A DNA stretch of 64,000 nucleotides from JACCTU01 sp963700495. Its GTDB lineage: Bacteria; Actinomycetota; Thermoleophilia; Gaiellales; Gaiellaceae. The stretch is taken from positions 310,001-374,000 of the forward strand of contig CAVOXT010000003.1 in NCBI GenBank assembly GCA_963700495.1, in the 5' to 3' direction. The notes under the pieces were generated by a model. The model did not search any database. It was not told the DNA's origin and saw nothing but the letters and a program-made list of their open reading frames with translations. Below are positions 34,420 through 42,059 of the stretch, in pieces. Every line of letters starts with the position of its first letter. The stretch's first letter is position 1. The translations under genes and the position numbers were made by a program.

Positions 34420-34647
34420 CTAGGCGGAGTCGCGCTCGCGCGCTGCGACGACCGGCTCGTCCTCGCCGGCAGGCGGCGAGAGCTCCCGCCGCTCGTCGTC
34501 GGACTCCTTGCCGGCGATCGAGTCCTTGAACTCTCGCATTCCCTTCCCGAGCGAGCGGCCCATCTCCGGCAGCCGTTTCGGACCGAACACGAGCAGCGCG
34601 ACGACCAGGAGGATCACGATCTCGGTGGCACCGATTCCGAAGGGCAC
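34420..34647 (-). CDS. tatA: Twin-arginine translocase subunit TatA/E
   Basis: The 75-residue protein opens with the TatA helix GATEIVILLVVALLVFGPKRLPEMGRSLGKGMREFKD: one membrane helix, the FGPKRLP hinge and an amphipathic helix. The acidic/basic tail is variable. It forms the pore with the downstream tatC product. The start codon is GTG. Confidence 0.96.
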   Translation of the reverse strand: MPFGIGATEIVILLVVALLVFGPKRLPEMGRSLGKGMREFKDSIAGKESDDERRELSPPAGEDEPVVAARERDSA

Positions 34648-34795
34648 GAGCAGAGCGTAGCACTGCTTCTCCGCCGTATCCGCACTGTCTTCGAGGACTG
34701 GGAGCGCTCAGACGTCGGTTTCGAACGCTCGGCTACGATGCGTCACGAAGCCGGGCGAAATTCGGCTCTGGCACTTAGAGGAGGCTGGCACAAAC

Positions 34796-35581
34796 TTGGC
34801 ACTGCTCGAACTGAAGAACCTGCACGTGGCGATCGAGGACGGCACCGAGATCGTCAGGGGCGTCGATCTCTCCGTCGACACCGGCGAGGTCCACGCGGTC
34901 ATGGGCCCGAACGGCTCGGGCAAGTCGACGCTCGCCTACGCGCTCATGGGCCACCCGGCGTACGAGATCACGGAAGGCCAGATCCTCTTCGACGGCGTCG
35001 ACGTGACCGAGGCGGGCGCCGACGAGCGGGCCCAGAGGGGTCTGTTCCTGGCCTTCCAGTACCCGCAGGCGATCCCGGGCGTGACCGTCACGAGCTTCCT
35101 CCGGAGCGCGATCAACGCGATCCGCAAGGCGCGGAACGGCGGTACCGACGACCCGATTCCGGTCAAGGAGTTCCGCACCGACCTGCTCGCCGCGATGGAC
35201 CGGCTCAAGGTCCCGCGCGAGCTCGCCCAGCGCTATCTGAACGAGGGCTTCTCCGGCGGCGAGAAGAAGCGGGTCGAGATCCTCCAGATGGCGATGCTGA
35301 AGCCGCGGATCGCGGTGCTCGACGAGACCGACTCGGGGCTCGACATCGACGCGCTCAAGATCGTCGCGAACGGCGTCCAGGACATCGTCGGCCCGGAGAT
35401 GGGCGCCCTCGTGATCACGCACTACCAGCGGATCCTCAACTACATTGAGCCTGACTTCGTGCACGTGTTCGTGGGTGGGCGTATCGTTGAAGAAGGAGGC
35501 CCGGAGCTCGCGCACAAGCTCGAGGCCGAGGGCTACGAGGCGTTCATGCCGAAGGAGCAGGAGAGAGAGGCGGTGTCGTAG
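34796..35581 (+). CDS. sufC: Fe-S cluster assembly ATPase SufC
   Basis: The 261-residue ABC ATPase has Walker A MGPNGSGKSTL, signature FSGGEKKRVEI, Walker B PRIAVLDETDSGLD and the H-loop in VITHYQRIL. It drives the SufBCD scaffold. The TTG start follows GAGGAGG by about 11 bases. A TACGAT at 34734-34739 could be a -10 element, but no good -35 is seen. The stop shares its last base with the sufB GTG. No sufR-like repressor gene precedes it. Confidence 0.96.
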   Translation: MALLELKNLHVAIEDGTEIVRGVDLSVDTGEVHAVMGPNGSGKSTLAYALMGHPAYEITEGQILFDGVDVTEAGADERAQRGLFLAFQYPQAIPGVTVTSFLRSAINAIRKARNGGTDDPIPVKEFRTDLLAAMDRLKVPRELAQRYLNEGFSGGEKKRVEILQMAMLKPRIAVLDETDSGLDIDALKIVANGVQDIVGPEMGALVITHYQRILNYIEPDFVHVFVGGRIVEEGGPELAHKLEAEGYEAFMPKEQEREAVS

Positions 35582-36999
35582 TGGCGCAGACCGAAACCGA
35601 GGTCGTCCAGGGAATCGGCTCGGACTACGAGATCAAGTACGGCTTCAGCGTCCCCGAGGACTACTTCTTCAAGTCCGGGCGCGGCCTCGACCACGAGATC
35701 GTCGACGCGATCTCCTCGCACAAGAACGAGCCCGACTGGATGCGGAAGTTCCGCCACCGGTCGCTCGACTACTTCTTCGCCCGCCCGATGCCGCAGTGGG
35801 GCGGGAACCTGAACGAGATCGACTTCGAGAACATCTACTACTACATCCGCCCGACCGAGAAGCAGGCGGACAACTGGGAGGACCTCCCCGCCGACATCAA
35901 GGACACCTGGGACAAGCTCGGGATCCCGGAGGCGGAGAAGAAGTACCTCGCCGGCGTCGGCGCGCAGTACGAGAGCGAGGTCGTCTACCACAAGCTGCAG
36001 GAGAGCCTCGAGAAGCAGGGAGTGATCTTCCTCGACATGGACTCCGCGCTCCGCGAGCACGAGGACATCGTCAAGCAGTACTTCGGCACGATCATCCCGC
36101 AGAACGACAACAAGTTCGCGGCACTCAACTCGGCCGTGTGGTCGGGCGGGTCGTTCATCTACGTGCCGCCGGGCGTGAAGATCGAGATGCCGCTCCAGGC
36201 CTACTTCCGCATCAACGCGGAGAACATGGGCCAGTTCGAGCGCACGCTGATCCTCGTCGACGAAGGCGCGTACGTGCACTACGTCGAGGGCTGCACCGCG
36301 CCGATCTACTCGTCGGACTCGCTCCACTCGGCGGTCGTGGAGATCGTCGTCAAGAAGGGCGCACGCTGCCGCTACACCACGATCCAGAACTGGTCGAACA
36401 ACGTCTACAACCTCGTCACCAAGCGTGCGGTCGCCTACGAGGACGCGACGATGGAGTGGGTCGACGGGAACCTCGGCTCGAAGCTGACGATGAAGTACCC
36501 GGCGATCTGGCTGCTCGGCGAGCGCGCGCACGGCGAGGTGCTGTCGATCGCGTTCGCGGGCAAGGGCCAGCACCAGGACGCGGGCGGCAAGGCGGTGCAC
36601 GTCGCGCCGAAGACGACCTCGGTGATCACGTCGAAGTCGATCTCGAAGAACGGCGGCCGCGCGGGCTACCGCGGCCTGCTCGAGGTCGCGAAGGGCGCCG
36701 TCGGCGCGAAGTCGAAGGTCGTCTGCGACGCGCTGATCCTCGACGAGGAGTCGCGCTCGGACACGTACCCGTACATCCGGATCGACGAGAGCGACGTGGA
36801 CATCGGCCACGAGGCGACGGTCTCGAAGATCGGCGAAGAGCAGCTCTTCTACCTGATGTCGCGCGGTCTCTCCGAGTCCGAGGCGTCCGCGCTGATCGTC
36901 TCCGGCTTCGTCGAGCCGATCACGAAGGAGCTCCCTCTGGAGTACGCGGTCGAGATGAACCGATTGATCCAGCTCCAGATGGAAGGGTCGGTTGGTTAG
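35581..36999 (+). CDS. sufB: Fe-S cluster assembly scaffold SufB
   Basis: The 472-residue protein contains the beta-helix core with YVHYVEGCTAPIYSSDSLHSAVVEI, whose Cys is the likely cluster or persulfide site. C-terminal motifs are SDTYPYIRIDESDVDIGHEATVSKIGEEQLFYLMSRG. It begins with the GTG overlapping the sufC stop. The usual next gene, sufD, is displaced by three VOC genes. Confidence 0.97.
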   Translation: MAQTETEVVQGIGSDYEIKYGFSVPEDYFFKSGRGLDHEIVDAISSHKNEPDWMRKFRHRSLDYFFARPMPQWGGNLNEIDFENIYYYIRPTEKQADNWEDLPADIKDTWDKLGIPEAEKKYLAGVGAQYESEVVYHKLQESLEKQGVIFLDMDSALREHEDIVKQYFGTIIPQNDNKFAALNSAVWSGGSFIYVPPGVKIEMPLQAYFRINAENMGQFERTLILVDEGAYVHYVEGCTAPIYSSDSLHSAVVEIVVKKGARCRYTTIQNWSNNVYNLVTKRAVAYEDATMEWVDGNLGSKLTMKYPAIWLLGERAHGEVLSIAFAGKGQHQDAGGKAVHVAPKTTSVITSKSISKNGGRAGYRGLLEVAKGAVGAKSKVVCDALILDEESRSDTYPYIRIDESDVDIGHEATVSKIGEEQLFYLMSRGLSESEASALIVSGFVEPITKELPLEYAVEMNRLIQLQMEGSVG

Positions 37000-37034
37000 A
37001 CCCGTCGCCGTTGCAACCGACGGTGATGCGCGGA

Positions 37035-37051
37035 GCCGGGCTTTGCCCGGC
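37035..37051. terminator. Small GC hairpin after sufB
   Basis: GCCGGGC-TTT-GCCCGGC lies 36 bases after the sufB stop. With the larger hairpin at 37100-37126 it could end or attenuate transcription between sufB and the VOC genes. No T-run follows. Confidence 0.4.
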
Positions 37052-37099
37052 GGGAGCGCTCCAGCGAGTCAGGGTCTCCCGAGCAAGAGGAAGGGGGCT

Positions 37100-37126
37100 C
37101 ACGGGGGAAACACGGTTTCCCCCGTG
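37100..37126. promoter_or_regulatory. 12-bp hairpin directly before the first VOC gene
   Basis: CACGGGGGAAAC and GTTTCCCCCGTG pair perfectly around ACG. The stem ends 5 bases before ATG 37132, where the ribosome-binding site should be. It could terminate sufCB transcripts, stabilise them, or mask initiation of the VOC-sufD part. No T-run is present. Confidence 0.55.
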
Positions 37127-37131
37127 CCGGG

Positions 37132-37494
37132 ATGATCGAAGTCGAGCGGGTCGACTTCGTCTCGTTTCTCACGCAGGACATCAAGCGGGCGAAACAGTTC
37201 TACGGGGAGACGCTCGGCCTCGAGATCGAGACCGAGGGTGAGAACGACATGGAGTTTCGCTGCGGCCAGGTGACGCTCGACATCTTCAACCCGGCGAGCA
37301 TCGGCCAGCCGTTCGCGCCCTCGCCGGCGGGGCTCGCGTTGCGCGTGCCCGACGTTGACACCGCGCGCGCCGAGCTCGAGGCGAAGGGCATCGAATTCGA
37401 CGGCGAGACGATCACGACGGGTGTCTGCCGCATGGCCTTCTTCAAGGATCCGGACGGCAACTCGCTGATGCTCCATCGGAGGTTCGACGTTTGA
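37132..37494 (+). CDS. VOC/glyoxalase-fold protein 1
   Basis: The 120-residue single VOC unit reads IEVERVDFVSFLTQDIKRAKQFYGETLGL...ALRVPDVDTARAELEAKGIEFDGE...FFKDPDGNSLMLHRRFDV. This is the two-motif beta-alpha-beta-beta-beta fold. Metal-ligand positions are only partly kept (the C-terminal DPDGN region is intact). The stop overlaps the next gene's TTG. Substrate unknown. Confidence 0.85.
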   Translation: MIEVERVDFVSFLTQDIKRAKQFYGETLGLEIETEGENDMEFRCGQVTLDIFNPASIGQPFAPSPAGLALRVPDVDTARAELEAKGIEFDGETITTGVCRMAFFKDPDGNSLMLHRRFDV

Positions 37495-38270
37495 TCGGCG
37501 TGGAGCGCGTGGACTTCCTTGGCGTGCCGGTGCGCGAGCTCGCGCCGGCCGACGACTACTTCAGGGAGACGCTCGCGCTGTTCGAGCGGAACCCGCGCTC
37601 GACTGAGCGCTGGGTCGAGTACGAGGCACCGAACGTGACGCTCGCGCTCGTCCCGAACGCCTACATGCCCGGCGAGCACGAGCCGCTTCCGTTCGCCGCC
37701 ATCGTCGTTCGCGCCGACGACGTGGAGGACGAGCGTCAGCGCCTCTCCGAGCACGGCGTCGAGTTCCTCGGCGAGACCTTCGACTCGACCGTCTGCAACG
37801 GCGCCGCGTTCACCGCGCTCGACGGCAACGGGATGATGCTCCACCGCCGGTACGCGCCGTTCGCCGACGGTGCGACGGCCGAGGCTCCGCGCGGGCGCGT
37901 CGACTTCGTGGCCGTGCCGACGCGCGACCGCGCGAAGTCCGAGGAGTTCTACGGCGGCACGCTCGGGCTCGAGCGCAACCCGCGCTCGACGGACGACTGG
38001 GTCGAATACGAGACCGGCAACGTGACCCTCGCGTTCGTCGACCCGACCTCGGCGGGACAGGAGTTCCGAACGCTGCCGGGCGGGTCAATCGCATTCCGCG
38101 TTCCCGACGTCGCCGAGGCGATGGCGGAGCTCGAGGCCGCGGGCGTTTTCTTCCCGGCCGGAGTGATCGACTCCGGGGTCTGCCACATCGCACCGTTCGC
38201 CGATCCGGACGGCAACGGTCTGATGCTCCATCGCCGCTACGCCGCCTACGCCGACGGGACGACGCCGTGA
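37491..38270 (+). CDS. Double VOC/glyoxalase-fold protein
   Basis: The 259-residue protein has two VOC units. Unit one opens IGVERVDFLGVPVRELAPADDYF and ends ALDGNGMMLHRRYAPF. Unit two opens GRVDFVAVPTRDRAKSEEFYGGTLGL and ends FADPDGNGLMLHRRYAAY. A shared insert, ERNPRST(E/D)xWVEYE, occurs in both and marks an internal duplication. TTG 37491 overlaps the preceding stop by 4 nt. Confidence 0.85.
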   Translation: MIGVERVDFLGVPVRELAPADDYFRETLALFERNPRSTERWVEYEAPNVTLALVPNAYMPGEHEPLPFAAIVVRADDVEDERQRLSEHGVEFLGETFDSTVCNGAAFTALDGNGMMLHRRYAPFADGATAEAPRGRVDFVAVPTRDRAKSEEFYGGTLGLERNPRSTDDWVEYETGNVTLAFVDPTSAGQEFRTLPGGSIAFRVPDVAEAMAELEAAGVFFPAGVIDSGVCHIAPFADPDGNGLMLHRRYAAYADGTTP

Positions 38271-38292
38271 TCGGCGTCGAGCTTCCCTAGTC

Positions 38293-38664
38293 ATGCAGGT
38301 CGAGCAGGTCGACTTCGTCTCCGTTCCGACGCGCGACCTCGCGCGTGCCGTCGCGTTCTACCGCGACGTGCTCGAGCTGCGCGAGAGCGAGTACAGCCCC
38401 GGTGAGGTCGAGACGGCGAACCTGACGATCACGTTCTGGATGCCGGAAGAGCAGGGTGAGCCGTTCGTCCCGAACGAGAACGGCATCGCGCTCCGGGTTC
38501 CCGACGTCCACGAAGCGGTCGAGGAGTTCCGCGCCGCCGGCGGCGAGGTGATCGGCATCGAGGACACGGGCGTCTGCCACATGGGCCTGGTCAAGGACCC
38601 CGACGGCAACGTGATCATCCTCCACCGCCGGTACGCGGCAAGGAGGCGTCGTGACGAGAGCTGA
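38293..38664 (+). CDS. VOC/glyoxalase-fold protein 3
   Basis: The 123-residue single VOC unit reads MQVEQVDFVSVPTRDLARAVAFYRDVLEL...GVCHMGLVKDPDGNVIILHRRYAA. It is clearly related to the two preceding genes (VDFVxVPTRD, DTGVCH, LHRRYA). Its end overlaps the sufD start by 14 nt. It is therefore tied to the Suf operon by position, though no VOC role in Fe-S assembly is known. Confidence 0.85.
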   Translation: MQVEQVDFVSVPTRDLARAVAFYRDVLELRESEYSPGEVETANLTITFWMPEEQGEPFVPNENGIALRVPDVHEAVEEFRAAGGEVIGIEDTGVCHMGLVKDPDGNVIILHRRYAARRRRDES

Positions 38665-39821
38665 GCTGCTCGAGCGCTACCGCGCGCTCCCCCTCCCGAC
38701 GACGCAGGACGAGCCCTGGCGCTTCACCGACCTGAAGGGCTTCGACCCGGATGCCTTCGGCTCGGACGGCCAGGGAGGCCGGACTCCGGACACGTCGATG
38801 CTCGACATCGACGTCGCGGGCGTGGCCGTCGTGACGGAGTCGGGGATCGAGATCGAGCGCGCGCCGGCGGGCGTGACGTTCGAGCCGCTCGACGAGAACC
38901 ACGAGCGCCTCGGCAGCCTCGTCGGACACGACGAGAAGTTCGCCGCGCACAACGCGGCGCTCTGGGAGCACGGCCTCCTCGTCGTCATACCAAAAGGTAT
39001 GAACATCGAGCAACCCCTCTACGTTCGGATCGCGAACACGATCGAGCAGGGCTCCCTGTTCTTCCGCCTGCTCGTGATCGCCGAGGAGGGCTCGAGCGCG
39101 ACGTTGATCGAGGAGTACACGAGCGCGTCGCCCGACCTCGGCGGCTACACGAACGCCGCCGTGGAGCTGTTCGTCGAGCAGGCGGCGAAGCTCGAGTACG
39201 TCTCGCTGCAGAATCTCTCGCGCGAGACGTGGCACTTCGCGTCCCATCACGCACGCGTCGAGCGAGACGCGGAGCTCGACTGGGTCACCGCCGGCTTCGG
39301 CTCGAAGAAGGGCAAGACCCGGATCCAGAACGACCTGGCCGGCCAGGGCGCGACGTCCCGGGTCACGGGCGCGTACTTCGCCGACGGCGACCAGCACCTC
39401 GACTACGACACGTTCCAGGAGCACATCGCCCCGAACACGACGAGCGACTTTGCCTTCAAGGGCGCGCTACGCGACGAGGCGACGGGCGGTGTGGCGCGGG
39501 ATGATCCGGGTCGAGAAGGACGCGCAGAAGACGAACGCGTACCAGGAGAACCGCAACCTGATGCTCTCGAAGCAGGCGCACGCCGACTCGATCCCGGGGC
39601 TGGAGATTCTCGCGAACGACGTCCGCTGCACCCACGGCGCGACGCTGGGCCAGGTCGACCGCGAGCAGCTCTTCTACCTGATGGCCCGCGGCCTCAGCCG
39701 CGCGGAGGCGGAGCGGCTGATCGTCAGGGGCTTCTTCCAGGACATCCTCGACCGGATCGAGCTCGAGCCCGTGCGCGAAACGCTGGGCGAGGCGCTCGAG
39801 GCGCGCATTCCGCAGGCGTAA
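38651..39821 (+). CDS. sufD: Fe-S cluster assembly protein SufD, one frame break
   Basis: GTG 38651 starts TRAELLERYRALPLPTTQDEPWRFTDLKGFDPDAF, the SufD N-terminus. The beta-helix continues to GALRDEA, where one extra base at about 39482 breaks the frame. The next frame gives RAVWRGMIRVEKDAQKTNAYQENRNL and the typical end LFYLMARGLSRAEAERLIVRGFFQ. The corrected length is 389 residues. SufD pairs with SufB and SufC in the scaffold complex. No other sufD is in the window, so a real knockout would be surprising. Confidence 0.85.
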
Positions 39822-39902
39822 GTCCTGCACCGACGGGACAGAACCCACACGGAGGGGCGCGTCGGGCGAACCCGAACTGCAAACCAGGGAAGGACGTGAT
39901 CG

Positions 39903-40112
39903 ATGGCGACTAAGAGACAGACGACGATGGCGAAGCTCACGCGCGAGCGAAAGGTGCAGGAGAAGCGCATCAAGAAGCAGGAGAAGAAACAGGCGGCAGC
40001 AGAGGCGAAGCTCGCCGCGGCGTCCGGCGTCACACTCGACGACGACGCGCAGCCCGAGGCCGATGAGTCGGACGGCGACCGGCCGGAGAGCGACCAGCCG
40101 CTGAGCGACTAG
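39903..40112 (+). CDS. Small highly charged protein
   Basis: The 69-residue product begins MATKRQTTMAKLTRERKVQEKRIKKQEKKQAAAEAK, a Lys/Arg/Glu-rich helix, and ends in an acidic tail (DDDAQPEADESDGDRPESDQ). ATG 39903 (or 39927) follows a GGAAGGACG site. Similar small charged proteins are common in actinobacteria and have no assigned role; nucleic-acid or ribosome binding is possible. It converges on the MshEN gene with a 4-nt overlap. Confidence 0.65.
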   Translation: MATKRQTTMAKLTRERKVQEKRIKKQEKKQAAAEAKLAAASGVTLDDDAQPEADESDGDRPESDQPLSD

Positions 40113-40852
40113 AGCGTCGGGCCCGTCCAGGAGTTCGGGTCGAAGCCGTACACCTTGGTCGGGTCGCCGCCGCCGGTCGGAACGACCCGCTGGTCGCACT
40201 CCCAGACGCGCTCGCGCTCGGGGCCGCGCTGGCGAACGATCTCGAGCATGTCCGGCGACTCGGCTGAGAGGTACTCGAACGCGAAGTCGGTCGCCTCGAG
40301 GAAGCTGTCGGTTGTGAAGAGCGCGGCGCGGCCCGGTTCCTTCACCTCGTAGACGGACTCGTCGGCGAACCGCCACGTCACAGGGGGTTCGGGTGTGCTG
40401 CCCTCGAGCGTGACGCCGTGCTGCTCGCCGAGGGCGGCGCCGAGCTCGAGCATCGAGACGCCGTGGTCGCTCACGAGGATGTCTCCGAGGCGCCGGCCGG
40501 TTCGCCGCTGGACCTCGAGCGCGTCGTCGAGCGCCGGCTGCGAGATCCTGCCGCGCGAGACGAGCAGGCGGCCGAGCGGCTGCCACGGGGCAGGCGCGGC
40601 CGCGCTCTCCACGGCGGCAATCGTCGACGGGGCCAGCTCGATGCCGTACTGCTGCGCCAGGGCGCGCGTCAGCTGTGCTCCACCGAGCGCTCCTCTCGAG
40701 ACGAGCACCTCCCCGAGCCGCCGTCCCGTTGCGCGCTGCTCGGCCAGAGCGTCTTCGAGCTCCGCCGGGTCGATCAGCTCCTGCTCGACGAGAAGCTCGC
40801 CGAGAAGCCGCCAGGGGAACATGAACTGTGCCACGGTCACTGGTATCGGCAT
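40109..40852 (-). CDS. Stand-alone MshEN (GspE N-terminal-like) domain protein
   Basis: The 247-residue protein has two MshEN-like units: WRLLGELLVEQELIDPAELEDALAEQR...LGEVLVSRG and WQPLGRLLVSRGRISQPALDDALEVQR...LGDILVSDHG. Such units bind c-di-GMP at the N-terminus of type IV pilus/type II secretion ATPases. Here no ATPase follows; the C-terminal third is a novel-looking region ending VYGFDPNSWTGPTL. It may be a free second-messenger effector. ATG 40852 is chosen because upstream residues are not domain-like. Confidence 0.72.
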   Translation of the reverse strand: MPIPVTVAQFMFPWRLLGELLVEQELIDPAELEDALAEQRATGRRLGEVLVSRGALGGAQLTRALAQQYGIELAPSTIAAVESAAAPAPWQPLGRLLVSRGRISQPALDDALEVQRRTGRRLGDILVSDHGVSMLELGAALGEQHGVTLEGSTPEPPVTWRFADESVYEVKEPGRAALFTTDSFLEATDFAFEYLSAESPDMLEIVRQRGPERERVWECDQRVVPTGGGDPTKVYGFDPNSWTGPTL

Positions 40853-40944
40853 CTCCCGCCGTTTCGTGATCCCCAAGCTGCCCAGCCGGCTTTCGGGTTG
40901 ACACGAACCGCCGGGCCGGCGTTCCCGACAGAGTACGGCTGAAC

Positions 40945-41037
40945 GATGGCGGAGCCGGCGTTCCGACTGCTCGACACCTCCGAGGCCGCGCGCGTGTGCG
41001 ACGCGCTCGCCGCGCTGCACCCCGACGCCCATCGCTG
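40945..41037 (+). pseudogene. Possible N-terminal remnant of endonuclease III
   Basis: A 30-residue frame reads AEPAFRLLDTSEAARVCDALAALHPDAHR then stops, 2 bases before the next gene. The end resembles the start of Nth (LAxLxPDAHCxLDFExPFQLLVATxLSAQ), but everything after PDAH is missing. The similarity is short and judged by eye, so chance is possible. Confidence 0.25.
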
Positions 41038-41039
41038 AC

Positions 41040-41516
41040 GTGAGCGTCTGGCGACACGTGCGCGCGATAGGGCTGCTGCCCGGGACGGTCACGCTCGTCG
41101 TACCGGGCTACGTCGTCTGGCGGAACGGCGGTGAGCTCGGGTGGTGGACGCCGGTCGGAGTCGTGCTGATCGCGCTCGGGCTTCTCCTTCTCGCTCGCAC
41201 CGTGTCGCTGTTGGCGCGCATCGGGCGCGGGACGCTCGCGCCGTGGGACGCGACACAGCGGCTCGTCGTCCGCGGGCCGTACCGCTACGTGCGCAATCCG
41301 ATGATCAGCGGCGTGCTCGCGATTGTGCTGGGCGAGGCGATAGCGCTCCGATCAGGGCCGTTGCTGCTGTGGCTCGCGATCGTCTTCGCGGTCAATGCGG
41401 TGTACATGCCGCTCGTCGAGGAGCCCGGACTCAGGAGCCGCTTCGGCGAGGACTACGACCGCTACCGCTCACACGTGCCGCGCTGGATTCCGCGCCTTCG
41501 TCCGTGGAGCCCATGA
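41040..41516 (+). CDS. Isoprenylcysteine carboxyl methyltransferase-like membrane protein
   Basis: The 158-residue protein has about four membrane helices and the ICMT/PEMT signature LVVRGPYRYVRNPMISGVLAIVLGEA, with the C-terminal EEPGLRSRFGEDYDRYRSHVPRWIPR that completes the SAM site. Bacterial members methylate lipids or small molecules; the substrate is unknown. The start is GTG. Confidence 0.88.
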   Translation: MSVWRHVRAIGLLPGTVTLVVPGYVVWRNGGELGWWTPVGVVLIALGLLLLARTVSLLARIGRGTLAPWDATQRLVVRGPYRYVRNPMISGVLAIVLGEAIALRSGPLLLWLAIVFAVNAVYMPLVEEPGLRSRFGEDYDRYRSHVPRWIPRLRPWSP

Positions 41517-41717
41517 GCTCCTCGACGAGCATCGCCGGCGCGACGTCGGCGTCCTCGAGGATCCCGGCGAACTCCTCCCAGTCCTGCATTCTGCGCTTCG
41601 CACGGGAGTCCGTAGTTTGAGGCACGGCGCGTCCGGTAACCCGCGGATGCGCGCGGCCTGGGCGATGTCGGATGCTCGCCAGTGGTCTTCAGTTCACCAT
41701 CACCCGAAAGGAGCGTG

Positions 41718-42002
41718 ATGTTCACCTACGTCGGGTTGATCAAGCTGACGCCCGAGGGCAGAGAGAACCTCTCGAAGGCGCCGGAGTACCTCGCCAAGAT
41801 CACGAAGATCGTCGAGGCCGAGGGGGGCCACCTGGAGAAGGTGTTCGCGATGATGGGCCCCTGGGACTTCTTCACGATCGTGGAGTACCCGGAGGTCGAG
41901 GCCGCCTTCCGAGCCCTCGCAAAGATCGGGCAGCTCGAGGTCATCCAGACCGAGACCTTCCCCGTCGAGGAAGTCGACGTCTTCCTGAAGACGTTCGTCT
42001 AG
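41718..42002 (+). CDS. GYD-domain protein
   Basis: The 94-residue protein reads MFTYVGLIKLTPEGRENLSKAPEYLAKITKIVEAEGG...GPWDFFTIVEYPEVEAAFRALAKIGQLEVIQTETFPVEE. This ferredoxin-like alpha/beta fold matches the GYD family (distant from Lrp/AsnC ligand domains). ATG 41718 has a good AAAGGAG site. The 200 bases before it hold no convincing gene. Function unknown. Confidence 0.85.
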   Translation: MFTYVGLIKLTPEGRENLSKAPEYLAKITKIVEAEGGHLEKVFAMMGPWDFFTIVEYPEVEAAFRALAKIGQLEVIQTETFPVEEVDVFLKTFV

Positions 42003-42011
42003 TCCAACCGA

Positions 42012-42042
42012 GGCGGGGGGAGCGTTTCGCGTTCCCCCCGCC
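42012..42042. terminator. Bidirectional GC hairpin between convergent genes
   Basis: GGCGGGGGGA pairs with TCCCCCCGCC, and an inner GCG-TTT-CGC stem extends it. It lies exactly between the GYD gene (+) stop and the ettA (-) stop, as expected of a shared terminator, although T-runs are lacking. Confidence 0.75.
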
Positions 42043-42059
42043 TTCCGCGTGTGGGGACC

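Noticed and set aside
41431..41625. A 64-residue minus-strand frame (opening PQTTDSRAKRRMQDWEEFAG)
   Set aside because: The first half looks protein-like, but there is no ribosome site, and it runs antisense into the end of the methyltransferase gene. It is not strong enough to call.
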